Part shown: in pieces, positions 37,116-46,300 of the stretch
Layout of the letters: the number at the start of each line of letters is the position of its first letter
Position numbering within the stretch: the first letter of the stretch is position 1
Assembly (NCBI GenBank): GCA_035539175.1
Contig: DATLIY010000007.1
Coordinates: forward strand, 1,116,001 to 1,180,000
Direction: 5' to 3'
Source: Acidisarcina sp.
GTDB taxonomy: Bacteria > Acidobacteriota > Terriglobia > Terriglobales > Acidobacteriaceae
Length of the DNA: 64,000 bases
Translations under genes and position numbers: made by a program
The notes under the pieces: generated by a model
Database searches by the model: none
What the model was told of the DNA's origin: nothing
Seen by the model: only the letters and a program-made list of their open reading frames with translations

Positions 37116-38354
37116 TTGGGGAGATTTACCGGGGTCCTGGGATTACTGACTATGCTGCTGCTGGCCTGGATCTTCTCTACGAACCGGCGTGCGATTCGCT
37201 GGCGCACGGTGGCTTGGGGACTGGGCCTTCAGATCCTCTTCGCGATTCTCGTCTTGCGGTTTGAGACAGGACAAAGGGCGATGGCAAAGGCCGGCAGCGC
37301 GGTCAACCATCTTCTCGCGTACGCGTTTTCCGGCTCGGAGATGGTCTTTGGCGAACTGGGGAAACAGCACTCGAGCCTGGGAATGATCTTCGCATTTCAG
37401 GTGCTGCCAACCATCATCTTTATCTCCGCGCTCTTCGCCGTGCTCTACCACATTGGCGTCATGCAGCTTGTGATCCGCTTCTTCGCGTGGCTGATGCAGG
37501 CCACGATGAAGGTCAGCGGCGCCGAAAGCCTGAATGTAGCCGCCAGCATCTTCATGGGGCAAACGGAAGCTCCCTTGACCATTCGCCCCTTCCTTCCCGG
37601 TGCGACAACTTCGGAGTTGATGACCATTATGACCAGCGGAATGGCTCACGTCTCCGGAGGCATCATGGCCGCGTATATCCTGTACGGAATCGAGGCGCAA
37701 CATCTGCTGGCTGCCGTCATCATGACGGCGCCTGGCACCATCGTGATTGCCAAAATGCTCGTGCCTGAGACCAGCACTCCGGCAACCGAAGGCACCGTGG
37801 TCATGCCAAAGAGCGAGGAGCATAAAGAAGAGAATCTGCTTGGCTCGATTGCCCGCGGAACCATCGACGGAGGCAAGCTGGCATTCAATGTCGCTATCAT
37901 GCTGATCTCGTTTCTTGCACTGGTGGCGCTGGTCAACGGCATCCTTGGCGGCGCGCATACCTGGCTTGGCTGGCATCACATTCCCTTCCCTTCCTCGCTG
38001 AACCAGATCCTGGGATTTCTCTTCGCGCCGATCGCGTGGCTCATCGGCATTCCGTGGCACAGCGCACGACTGGTCGGCAATCTGTTAGGAACTCGCATGG
38101 TGATCAACGAACTCGTCGCCTACTCCATGCTGGGAGCGCAGAAAGCAGCTCTCGACTTCCGCTCCTTTACTATTGCGACATTTGCTCTGTGCGGCTTTGC
38201 GAACCTGAGCTCCATCGGCATGCAGATCGGCGGAATCGGCGCACTCGCACCCACTCGCCGCAACGAACTCGCCCGCCTGGGCCTGCGAGCCATGTTGGCG
38301 GGCACGATGGCCAACCTGATGTCCGCCTCGATCGTCAGCATCCTGATACGGTAA
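37116..38354 (+). CDS. nupC: NupC-type concentrative nucleoside transporter
   Basis: 412-residue inner-membrane symporter with three N-terminal segments, a gate domain and C-terminal core. Conserved CNT motifs are present: SAVNHLLAYAFSGSEMVFG, FMGQTEAPLTIRPFL (substrate/ion site with Gln-Thr-Glu), MTSGMAHVSGG and GTRMVINELVAYSML. The start is TTG, five bases after AGGAGA. Located between the pyrimidine and purine phosphorylases, it probably imports the nucleosides that the neighbouring enzymes split. Confidence 0.93.
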   Translation: MGRFTGVLGLLTMLLLAWIFSTNRRAIRWRTVAWGLGLQILFAILVLRFETGQRAMAKAGSAVNHLLAYAFSGSEMVFGELGKQHSSLGMIFAFQVLPTIIFISALFAVLYHIGVMQLVIRFFAWLMQATMKVSGAESLNVAASIFMGQTEAPLTIRPFLPGATTSELMTIMTSGMAHVSGGIMAAYILYGIEAQHLLAAVIMTAPGTIVIAKMLVPETSTPATEGTVVMPKSEEHKEENLLGSIARGTIDGGKLAFNVAIMLISFLALVALVNGILGGAHTWLGWHHIPFPSSLNQILGFLFAPIAWLIGIPWHSARLVGNLLGTRMVINELVAYSMLGAQKAALDFRSFTIATFALCGFANLSSIGMQIGGIGALAPTRRNELARLGLRAMLAGTMANLMSASIVSILIR

Positions 38355-38373
38355 GAGCAGGAAGGAGACCGGT

Positions 38374-39222
38374 TTGAACCCTGGGGTATTTGAACGCGCC
38401 AGCGAGGCTGCGGAGTTTCTCCGCCAGCGAAGCAGCGCCGCTCCAACGATCGCCATTGTCCTCGGCTCCGGCATGGGGGCGCTCGCGGAGCAACTGGAAG
38501 ACTCGCTGGCGATTCCCTATGCGGAGATTCCGTACTTTCCCCGCTCCACCATCGAGGGGCACAGCGGCAGGCTGGTCATCGGCAGGCTGCGTGGGGTTCC
38601 CATCGCAGCGATGCAGGGCCGTGTCCACGGATATGAAGGATACAGCCCGGAGCAGGTCACATTTCCCATGCGCGCGCTGGGGCGGCTTGGCATTGAAACA
38701 GTTATTGTTACGAATGCCGCCGGGGGCATTCGCCGCGATCTGGAACAGGGTCAGCTCGCGCTTCTCTCCGACCACATCAACTTCACCGGGAGCAATCCTC
38801 TGACAGGCGCCAATGATGAGCGCTTCGGCCCACGTTTTTTTGATATGACCGAGGCGTACTCTCCTCGCCTGCGAGCGCTGGCACAGGGCGCAGCGCAGGA
38901 CGCTGGCTTCGATATGGCGGAGGGAGTCTATCTCTGCGTTCCCGGACCGAGCTTTGAAACCCCGGCAGAGATCCGCGCCTTTCGCAGCATGGGGGCTGAT
39001 CTGGTAGGCATGTCTACCGTGCATGAGGTGATCGTGGCACGTCACATGGGAATCGAGGTGCTTGGCATCTCCTGCGTCACCAACATGGCGGCCGGGATTC
39101 TTGGCCAGCAGATCAGCCACCAGGAGGTGCTGGAAACCGGCCTGCGCGTGCAGCAGCGTCTTGGCCAACTGGTCGCATCGCTGGTACCGCAGATTGGCGA
39201 ATGGAACCGGACAGCCAGATGA
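38374..39222 (+). CDS. punA: Purine nucleoside phosphorylase (trimeric type)
   Basis: 282 residues; cleaves inosine/guanosine (and deoxy forms) with phosphate. Family blocks: IVLGSGMGALAEQLED, QGRVHGYEGYSPEQVTFP, VTNAAGGIRRDL, CVPGPSFETPAEIRAF, GMSTVHEVIVARHMG and SCVTNMAAGI, all typical of PNP family 2. The start is TTG with AAGGAG shortly upstream. The stop overlaps the udk start as ATGA. Confidence 0.94.
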   Translation: MNPGVFERASEAAEFLRQRSSAAPTIAIVLGSGMGALAEQLEDSLAIPYAEIPYFPRSTIEGHSGRLVIGRLRGVPIAAMQGRVHGYEGYSPEQVTFPMRALGRLGIETVIVTNAAGGIRRDLEQGQLALLSDHINFTGSNPLTGANDERFGPRFFDMTEAYSPRLRALAQGAAQDAGFDMAEGVYLCVPGPSFETPAEIRAFRSMGADLVGMSTVHEVIVARHMGIEVLGISCVTNMAAGILGQQISHQEVLETGLRVQQRLGQLVASLVPQIGEWNRTAR

Positions 39223-39875
39223 CCACCTCGCCAGTGAGTGTCCCGCCCGTTGTCATCGGCATTGCAGGCTGCTCCGGTTCCGGAAAAACTACCCTGGCCC
39301 TTGAGCTATCCCGGACGCTTGGCGGCACGCATTTCCCGCTCGACCATTACTACCGCGACCTCGGCCACCTGCCTCTTGAGCAGCGTTGCCTGCAGGATTT
39401 CGATCATCCGGATACGCTTGAGTCCGAGTTGATTGTGGCTCACGTTGCGGAGCTTGCCGCGGGGCGCGGCATCGACCGGCCGGTCTATGATTTTGCCACG
39501 CATACCCGCACCCCTCACCGGACGGAGCGCATCGTTCCGGGCCGGCTGGTGCTGGTGGAGGGCATCTTCGCTCTGCACTACAAGGCGCTTTTGCCGCTCT
39601 ATAGTTTGCGGGTTTACGTCGAGGCACCCGACGAGGTTTGCTATCGGCGCAGGCTGGCACGCGACGTATGCGAACGCGGGCGCACACCTGAATCCGTAGC
39701 AGCACAATATGCCAGCACGGTTCGGCCCATGGCGGAGAGGTTCGTCCGGCCCTCCGCGCAGTATGCCGATCAGATAGTCGATGGCACCCGGTCGCTGGAC
39801 TTGTCGGTAGAGCAGGTCCTCAACCAACTGCGGCAGCGCAACCTCATGCCGCTCGCCCAGCAGCCAGGCCCTTAG
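39219..39875 (+). CDS. udk: Uridine kinase
   Basis: 218-residue P-loop kinase that phosphorylates uridine (and cytidine) to the monophosphate. Walker A GCSGSGKT at 17-24, then FPLDHYYRDL, RPVYDFATHTRT (nucleoside site) and VEGIFALHY (Walker B). The ATG chosen overlaps the preceding stop (ATGA), suggesting coupling; an ATG six codons upstream is possible but lacks a ribosome site. It closes the salvage operon: import, deamination, phosphorolysis, re-phosphorylation. Confidence 0.93.
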   Translation: MTTSPVSVPPVVIGIAGCSGSGKTTLALELSRTLGGTHFPLDHYYRDLGHLPLEQRCLQDFDHPDTLESELIVAHVAELAAGRGIDRPVYDFATHTRTPHRTERIVPGRLVLVEGIFALHYKALLPLYSLRVYVEAPDEVCYRRRLARDVCERGRTPESVAAQYASTVRPMAERFVRPSAQYADQIVDGTRSLDLSVEQVLNQLRQRNLMPLAQQPGP

Positions 39876-39877
39876 CC

Positions 39878-39897
39878 CAGGGAATGCAGCTTCCCTG
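39878..39897 (+). terminator. Hairpin after udk, weak terminator candidate
   Basis: CAGGGAA-TGCAGC-TTCCCTG, a 7-bp stem three bases past the udk stop. There is no T tract, so intrinsic termination is uncertain. Confidence 0.35.
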
Positions 39898-39966
39898 CCA
39901 ATTCCGGCGAGATCTGCGAACCTTGAGCCCGAGCAGGAACATCTAAAAATTTATACGGTGATCAAC

Positions 39967-40299
39967 ATGAAGAACTTACAAATCGGGTCGATACTCTTGT
40001 TGTGCCTGGCAACTGCGGTCTCCGCAGCCACACACCCAAAGCCAAAGATCTCCAGGACGGACGCGCAGGGAATCGCGCTCAAGCAGGTTTCGGGCAACGT
40101 CAAGAGCGGAGAACTGGAGAAAGAGCACGGACGCTGGATCTACTCCTTCGACATCCAGAACCAGACCGGGGTCCACGAAGTGAATGTGGATGCAAATACC
40201 GGGGTGGTAGTGGAGAATAGCATCGAGTCGGCGGCGGATGAAGCACGGGAAAAGAAGGCCGACGCTGCTGCAGTTCCCCCTAAAAAGCAAGTAAAGTAA
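39967..40299 (+). CDS. Small secreted PepSY-domain protein
   Basis: 110 residues: signal peptide (LQIGSILLLCLATAVSAA) and one PepSY-like domain with ISRTDAQGIALKQVSG, GELEKEHGRWIYSFDIQ and HEVNVDANTGVVVENS. The tail is Lys/Ala/Glu-rich. PepSY domains occur in periplasmic inhibitors and redox-associated proteins; the role here is unknown. A GTG three codons earlier is an alternative start; neither has a clear ribosome site. Confidence 0.8.
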   Translation: MKNLQIGSILLLCLATAVSAATHPKPKISRTDAQGIALKQVSGNVKSGELEKEHGRWIYSFDIQNQTGVHEVNVDANTGVVVENSIESAADEAREKKADAAAVPPKKQVK

Positions 40300-40344
40300 T
40301 CGAACACTGGGAATTAACAGGACGCGGCGGCAACTCGGAGAGCA

Positions 40345-40839
40345 ATGCGCAGTTTCTTCTACAACAAGTTCGCCGCTCCCCTGGCAGCACTGGTGCAGCA
40401 GGGCGCAACACCCGATATGCTGGCGCATTCACTCGCCATTGGCATCTGCGTCAGTTGTTTCCCGGTACCCGGTACAACCACCCTGCTCTGCTCGATTCTC
40501 GCCGTGGCATTCCGGCTGAATCTACCTGCCATCCTGCTGGCCAACTGGGCAGCGCTGCCTCTTCAAGTTCTGCTGCTGGTCCCCTTGATCAGCCTCGGCG
40601 AGAAGCTCTTTCATTCCGAACACCTTTCGCTGGACCCAGGCCGCCTGTCCGGCATGCTCCAGACGCAGCCGTTGCAGATGACGCGGCAGCTATGGACGTG
40701 GGAGTGGCACGCAGCGGTCGCATGGATGTTGACGGCTCCGCTGGCATGGTTGCTGTTGGCCTATGGGCTTCGGATTCCACTCAGCAGACTTGCAGCTTTC
40801 TCCCCCAGGCTCGCGACCAAAGAGATCGACCCCGCTTAA
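40345..40839 (+). CDS. DUF2062 membrane protein
   Basis: 164 residues with three or four membrane segments. The block AHSLAIGICVSCFPVPGTTT, then LAVAFRLNLPAILLANWAALPLQ, matches the glycine/proline-rich DUF2062 core. Such proteins often lie near glycosyltransferases or envelope genes, but no function is established. It follows the PepSY gene by 45 bases and converges on the S1/P1 nuclease. Confidence 0.75.
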   Translation: MRSFFYNKFAAPLAALVQQGATPDMLAHSLAIGICVSCFPVPGTTTLLCSILAVAFRLNLPAILLANWAALPLQVLLLVPLISLGEKLFHSEHLSLDPGRLSGMLQTQPLQMTRQLWTWEWHAAVAWMLTAPLAWLLLAYGLRIPLSRLAAFSPRLATKEIDPA

Positions 40840-40906
40840 TCCCGTACTGCCTGCCCGTACTACCTGCTTTGCGTTGCAATAGATTGGAAACGCGTTCGTT
40901 CCCTCG

Positions 40907-41872
40907 CTAGTTTTTCGTTACGGGTACCACACGCCTGCCGGAAGCATGCCAATCCGGGACAGGGCGGGCGCTCTCCACCCATGCGGTGTAGATCATGTCG
41001 CGCAGCATCGTCGCTCCGGCAGCAAGGCGTCCGGCGGTAAAGGCGCGCGACTCCTCCGAACCGGCTTCCTCAAAGCCATGCAGCTTCTCCAGTTGATAGA
41101 CGCGCTCAATCTGCGTCCCCGACTGGCGCAGGTAAGCGACGTAATCGGTAAAAGGATCTGCCAGGGTGTGCGGCGATTGCATCAGAGGTGCGACGGCGGA
41201 ATCCCGTATGTTCTTCGCCACAAACGCCGATTCAAACTGCGAGTGGATGCCATGCTGGGTGGTGTAACCATGCGGATTCTCCGGCGAAACCCAGCCATCG
41301 TAGTTGATGGTAACGTGCAGCGGCATAGAGCCATCGGCCACATAGTGCCCCAGCCACCCGGCATAAAAGAGGATTGCATCTTCCGTCGGCTTCACCTGCC
41401 GGTGATCCGCGGAGAGCGTGCGGTACTCGCGCATCGCAGCCTTCAGACGCTCGTAGACCTCGATCGCGACATAGGGTTGCAGGCCCACCTTCTCCGGCTT
41501 CAGGTTCAGCTCCGGATGTACTGCCTGCGCAGCAGCCAGCGCGGTGATGTAATCAAAGCGATTGCGCGGCAGAGGACCAACCGTATCCGCCAGTTCCAGG
41601 TCGATAAAGTGTTCCGGGGCCTGCGCCGCATTCAGCTCCGGCTCGGCAGGCGAGCGCCAGCGATCGGGCTCCGGGCCCAGATACTCAATCTCCTCAAGAG
41701 CCTCCGGTGTGCGGAGAAACGCAGGCGTCTCTGCTGGCAGCTTCTGCACAGCCAGCCGGTTCACCATGCGGTGACCATCATTTCCCCAGCCAAAGGACGG
41801 CGGGGCAGCAAACAAAACCAGCAGAATGGCGGCAGCCACCTTTCGCGGCAGGGCTAGAGCATTTGGAATCAT
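40907..41872 (-). CDS. S1/P1-type nuclease
   Basis: 321 residues: signal peptide (KVAAAILLVLFAAPPSFG) cleaved before Trp-Gly-Asn-Asp-Gly-His, which places the zinc-binding N-terminal Trp and the early His as in P1 nuclease. Later ligands are seen in APEHFIDLE, FYAGWLGHYVADGSMPLHV and HGIHSQFESAF. Relatives cut single-stranded nucleic acid and remove 3' phosphates outside the cell. The frame remains open upstream over the DHS gene, but the signal peptide fixes the start. There is no ribosome site; TATACT lies nine bases before the ATG. Confidence 0.9.
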   Translation of the reverse strand: MIPNALALPRKVAAAILLVLFAAPPSFGWGNDGHRMVNRLAVQKLPAETPAFLRTPEALEEIEYLGPEPDRWRSPAEPELNAAQAPEHFIDLELADTVGPLPRNRFDYITALAAAQAVHPELNLKPEKVGLQPYVAIEVYERLKAAMREYRTLSADHRQVKPTEDAILFYAGWLGHYVADGSMPLHVTINYDGWVSPENPHGYTTQHGIHSQFESAFVAKNIRDSAVAPLMQSPHTLADPFTDYVAYLRQSGTQIERVYQLEKLHGFEEAGSEESRAFTAGRLAAGATMLRDMIYTAWVESARPVPDWHASGRRVVPVTKN

Positions 41873-41881
41873 GGCAAAGCG

Positions 41882-41887
41882 AGTATA
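41882..41887 (-). promoter_or_regulatory. -10 box of leaderless S1/P1 nuclease gene
   Basis: TATACT on the minus strand, nine bases before the ATG. A TTGGCC hexamer lies 20 bases further upstream, the same unusual spacing as at ispD. Confidence 0.5.
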
Positions 41888-41982
41888 TCCGCAGCCCGCC
41901 AACGCCGGGCCAATCCCCGGCTGATTCTCGCCAGGAGGATAAAATTTCACAGAGTTTCCGGGAACCCCGAACCCGGCTTTGG

Positions 41983-41988
41983 TACTCT
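41983..41988 (+). promoter_or_regulatory. Possible -10 box before DHS homologue
   Basis: TACTCT, ten bases before the ATG; no Shine-Dalgarno in CTTAAAGCTGCT. No clear -35 box, so the call is tentative. Confidence 0.35.
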
Positions 41989-41998
41989 TAAAGCTGCT

Positions 41999-43060
41999 AT
42001 GCCGACGAAAAAAGAACTTCTTACCACTCCAATCCAGCACATCGACATCAAGCAACATAACGTCGTTGCCCTGGTCGATGCCATGAAGTCCATGGCCTAC
42101 AGCTCCCGTGATCTTGCCCGGGCAGCTTCGATCTATGAGCGCATGCTGCGCGATCAGGATTGCGGCGTTATCCTGTGCCTCGCCGGATCGCTGATCAGCG
42201 CCGGCCTGAAGCAGATCTTTGTCGACCTGGTGCGCAACAACATGGTGGACGCCATCGTCTCCACCGGCGCAAACATCGTCGATCAGGACTTCTTTGAGGC
42301 GCTTGGCTTCAAGCACTACATCGCCGATGAGCTCTACAAGCAGGGCACAGAGGATGCAACCCTGCGCGAGCTGATGATCGACCGCATCTACGACACGCTG
42401 ATCGACGAAGAACAACTGCGCATCTGCGACGAGACGACGGAGAAGATCGCCAACTCCCTGGATCCTCGCCCGTACAGCTCCCGCGAGTTCATCCGCGCCA
42501 TGGGTGCTTACCTGGTTGCAGAGGGCAAGACTCCCGAGAAGGGTGGTGTCGACTCCATCGTTCTGGCCGCTTATCAGAAAGATGTGCCGATCTTCTGCCC
42601 CGCCTTCAGCGACTGCTCTGCCGGATTTGGCCTGGTAGCACACCAGCATGCGCGCCAGAACAAGCCCAAGGTTTCGATAGACTCCGCCAAGGATTTTTAC
42701 GAAATCACCCGGCTGAAGATTGAGAATCCAACCACCGGCCTGCTGATGATCGGCGGAGGCGTACCCAAGAACTTCGCCCAGGACATCGTGGTAGCGGCTG
42801 AGATTCTAGGCAACGACGCCCCCATGCACAAATACGCGATCCAGATCACGGTCGCCGATGTGCGGGATGGCGCGCTCAGCTCCAGCACGCTGAAGGAAGC
42901 CAGTTCCTGGGGCAAGGTGGACACCACCTTCGAGCAGATGGTCTATAGCGAAGCGACCATCGCCCTGCCCCTGATCGCCGGCTACGCCTACAACAAGAGT
43001 GCGCAGGCAGGCCGCAAGGAGCGTCACTGGGCAAACCTGCTGGAGCCAGTCACCGCTTAG
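41999..43060 (+). CDS. Deoxyhypusine synthase-family protein
   Basis: 353 residues related to eukaryotic/archaeal deoxyhypusine synthase, an NAD-dependent transferase of the aminobutyl group of spermidine. Conserved: CLAGSLISAGLKQIFVDLV, DAIVSTGANIVDQDF, CPAFSDCSAGFG and MIGGGVPKNFAQD. The catalytic Lys is kept as Lys306 in ASSWGKVDTTF. Bacteria lack eIF5A, so the substrate must differ; a polyamine-related reaction (as in homospermidine synthase) is the likeliest inference. No polyamine genes are adjacent. A strong terminator follows. Confidence 0.88.
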   Translation: MPTKKELLTTPIQHIDIKQHNVVALVDAMKSMAYSSRDLARAASIYERMLRDQDCGVILCLAGSLISAGLKQIFVDLVRNNMVDAIVSTGANIVDQDFFEALGFKHYIADELYKQGTEDATLRELMIDRIYDTLIDEEQLRICDETTEKIANSLDPRPYSSREFIRAMGAYLVAEGKTPEKGGVDSIVLAAYQKDVPIFCPAFSDCSAGFGLVAHQHARQNKPKVSIDSAKDFYEITRLKIENPTTGLLMIGGGVPKNFAQDIVVAAEILGNDAPMHKYAIQITVADVRDGALSSSTLKEASSWGKVDTTFEQMVYSEATIALPLIAGYAYNKSAQAGRKERHWANLLEPVTA

Positions 43061-43100
43061 AAATCCAAAGTCTCTCTTCATTACAGGGACAGTTCTACTG

Positions 43101-43133
43101 AAAGCCGAAGGGGCATCGCTCCTTCGGCTTTTT
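43101..43133 (+). terminator. Intrinsic terminator after DHS homologue
   Basis: AAAGCCGAAGG and CCTTCGGCTTT make an 11-bp stem with a nine-base loop; TT continues the T run (five T in all). 40 bases past the stop codon. Confidence 0.9.
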
Positions 43134-43282
43134 CCATCCGGCGAAAAATCCAGACCATACCCCAACTCCGTCAATCGCCGATGGTCCACATGTTGCCGAT
43201 AACCATCCTGTAGGTACCTTAATTAACAATGATTTGGCCCAAAGCAGCAACAAATGGCATCGGAAGCGGTGCATCCTGCACG

Positions 43283-43288
43283 TATAAT
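43283..43288 (+). promoter_or_regulatory. -10 box for the phosphorelay operon
   Basis: A perfect TATAAT. The -35 region 17-18 bases upstream (TCGGAA) is poor, so an activator may be needed. The leader would be about 94 nucleotides. Confidence 0.5.
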
Positions 43289-43388
43289 CTGCGTTATCAG
43301 ACGGTAAATGTTGCCCTTGCGGTTATTACCTTTGTGAAGGTATTCGGCGCGGGATTTCCCCGCATGAGAGGCACGAAAGAACCAGAGC

Positions 43389-46300
43389 ATGACTTGGCTT
43401 CGCAGCAGGCCGATATTCCGCATGGTGCTGGCATCTGCGCTCGTGGTCTGCGCAGCGGCCGCCTATATTGCAGTGTCCGCGCATCACCCTCCACCCGTGA
43501 ACCGTTCGCAGTGGATCCGGCAGGAGTCCTTTCTTTTTGTCACTCTGGCTGTGCTCAACCTGATGTTGATCGCAGCCATGCGCAAGATCTTCCGCACGGA
43601 CCATGCCAGCCTGGAGCAAGTTGCTCTGCTGCAACGGAGCATCCTCGAGTCGGCAGGACCGATGATTCTCGCCACCGATCTCGATGGGCGATTTACCGCC
43701 TTTAATCCTTCTGCAGAGCGGATGCTTGGCTACTCCAAGGAAGAGATGCTGGGCCGCGCAAGATTTGAGGATATCTTTCCGGAGGGTAATCTACGACGGG
43801 TTGGGCGGCAGCTGGTGATGAATCTCAACCTCTCCCTGGACCCCCTCGCGGAATCCGACGACCCGGAGAATCCCCTGCGGGATTATGTCGAGTATGTGAG
43901 CAGCTTCCCCCCCAACCGCGTCCGAGGATTCGAACTGGAGTACAAGCGGAAGGACGGAAGCACTTTTCCGGGAATGGTCTATCTCTCAGCGATTCGCGAA
44001 CCGGAGGGCTCAGTCACCGGCCTGCTGGCCATCTGTACCGATCTCAGTGCCGCCAAGCGTACCGAGCATGCGCTGCGTGAAAGCCAGGAGCGGTATCGCG
44101 ACCTCTTCGAGAACTCGAATGAGATGATCGCAACCCTCAGCCCGCGGGGGCGCTACCTCTACGTAAATCCCGCATGGCAATCGCATTTTGGCCTGGGTGC
44201 CGACGACTTCGAAGGCCTGATCAGTTTTGAGTCCGCCTTTCCCCCGGAGACGCAGGCCACGGCAGCGGCGCTCTTCCGCCGGGCCTTGACCGGGGAGCGG
44301 GTGGAGCGCGTTTCGCTGCGCTTTCATGGAGCGCAGGGCAGGTTCACCGAAGTGGAAGGCAACCTGAGCTGCCGCCAGGAAGACGGCCAACCGGTCTCTG
44401 TGCGCTGCCTCTTCCGCGACGTAACCCAGGAGCGGCAACGCGAGCGGCAGATGGCGATGCAGCTGCTGGTGGCGCAGCTCGTGGGGGAAAGTACGCGCCC
44501 CGAGCAGGCGCTGCCACGTGTGCTGGAGTCGCTGGGCACGAGCCTGGGATGGGACGTCGCCATCATCTGGCGGGTGGATGAGGAGCAGCAGTACCTTAGC
44601 TATCACGCCGGCTGGTACGCCCCGGGCCACGCCTATCAGGAGTTCGGACGGGGAAATATCGGTCACATCCTCACTCGCGGAGAAGACATTCCGGGGCGCG
44701 TCTGGAGCGCCCGCAGAGCCTTCTGGATCGTGGATCTGCGGCGGGATGCGTCCTTTGGACGGCTGGAAGCCGCAGAGGCCAGCGGCCTGATTACCGGCTG
44801 GTCGGTCCCTGTGCGTGTCGGGAATAAGGTGATCGCGGTCCTCGAGTTTTTCAGCCACGAGCAGCAGAAGGAAGACCCGGAGATGATGGCCGCCGTGGAG
44901 ACGGTATCCGCCTCGCTCGGGCAGTTCATGGCCCGCTCCGCTCAGGAGGGCCAACTCCGCGAGTTGAACCGCCACAAGGAGTTCATCCTGAACTCAGTGG
45001 CCGACGGCATCTTTGGCACCGACCGGGACGGTGTGGTCATCTTCGTCAACCCCGCAGCGGAAATGCTCCTGGGGGCTGCCGAAGGCTCGCTCATCGGCCG
45101 CCAGGTGCAGGAAGTGATCCACATGGGGCGCAGAGGCCCGGCGACCGCAGACGGTTCCTACCCCACGATGCGCGCTTTTTCCACCCCACAGGGGACCACC
45201 GGCCAGGACCTCTTCTTCCGCAGCGATGGCACTTCATTCCCGGTGGAGTTCTCGGTTACGCCCATGCAGGAAGGCGGCAGCGTGGTGGGCAGCGTGTTGA
45301 GCTTCCGGGATATCAGCCAGCGATACGCTCTCGACCGCATGAAGGATGAGTTCATCTCCACCGTAAGCCACGAGCTGCGGACTCCGCTCACGTCCATCCG
45401 TGGCGCGCTGGGGCTTCTCTCCGCCGGCCTCGTAGGGGAAGTGAGCGAGAAGGCGTCGAACCTGCTCCGCATTGCCGTCAGCAACTCCGACCGGCTGGTG
45501 CGCCTGATCAATGACATTCTCGACCTGGAGCGCATGCAATCCGGTCGCGCTCCTCTCTCCTTCCGCCGCACAACGCTCAGCGAAGTCGCACAGCAGGCAG
45601 TCGATGCCATGATGCCGATGGCGGATGCGGCGAAGATTCGCATCGTGCTGGAAACGGGAACCGCCGCGGTGGACGCCGATCCCGACCGCTTGTTACAGGT
45701 GCTGACCAATCTGCTGAGCAACGCCATCAAGTTTTCTCCTGAGGATGCGACGATACGGGTGCTGATCAAAGCGGGCTCCGAGGGCGCCACGCTGAGCGTG
45801 ATCGATCAAGGCCGTGGCATTCCCGCGGATAAGCTGGAGTCGATCTTCGATCGCTTCCAGCAGGTGGATGCCTCAGACTCTCGTCAGAAGGGCGGCACGG
45901 GGCTGGGACTCGCCATCTGCAGAACGATTGTTCACCAGCACAATGGCCGCATCTGGGCCGAGCGCAATGCGGATCGCGGCACCACCTTCTCCCTCTTTAT
46001 CCCCTTCCACCAAAGCATCGGAGTGGAATCCTCGCCCTTTCCCGACCGCGAAGCTCGTGACGGTACCATCCTGATTTCCGATTCGGATGCCCGCACTCGC
46101 CGCACCGTAGCGGAGCACCTCACCCGGCACGGATACAAGGTGGTGGAAGCAGAAGATCCCGAACAGACAATGACGCTGGCTCGACGCCATCCGCTGGAAG
46201 CCATCCTGCTCGATGTCTCTTTGAGCGGAAGGAACGGCTGGAAGACGCTGCAAATGCTGAAGGGCGATCCCCTCACCTCCACAACTCCCGTCGTAGTGTT

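Larger units (their letters stand above)
43061..43388. other. Gap between DHS homologue and hybrid kinase
   Basis: 328 bases without a credible gene. It holds the DHS terminator, an isolated TTAATTAA palindrome (43219-43226) and a consensus TATAAT box for the kinase operon. AT content rises in 43200-43330 relative to the neighbouring coding DNA. Confidence 0.55.
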
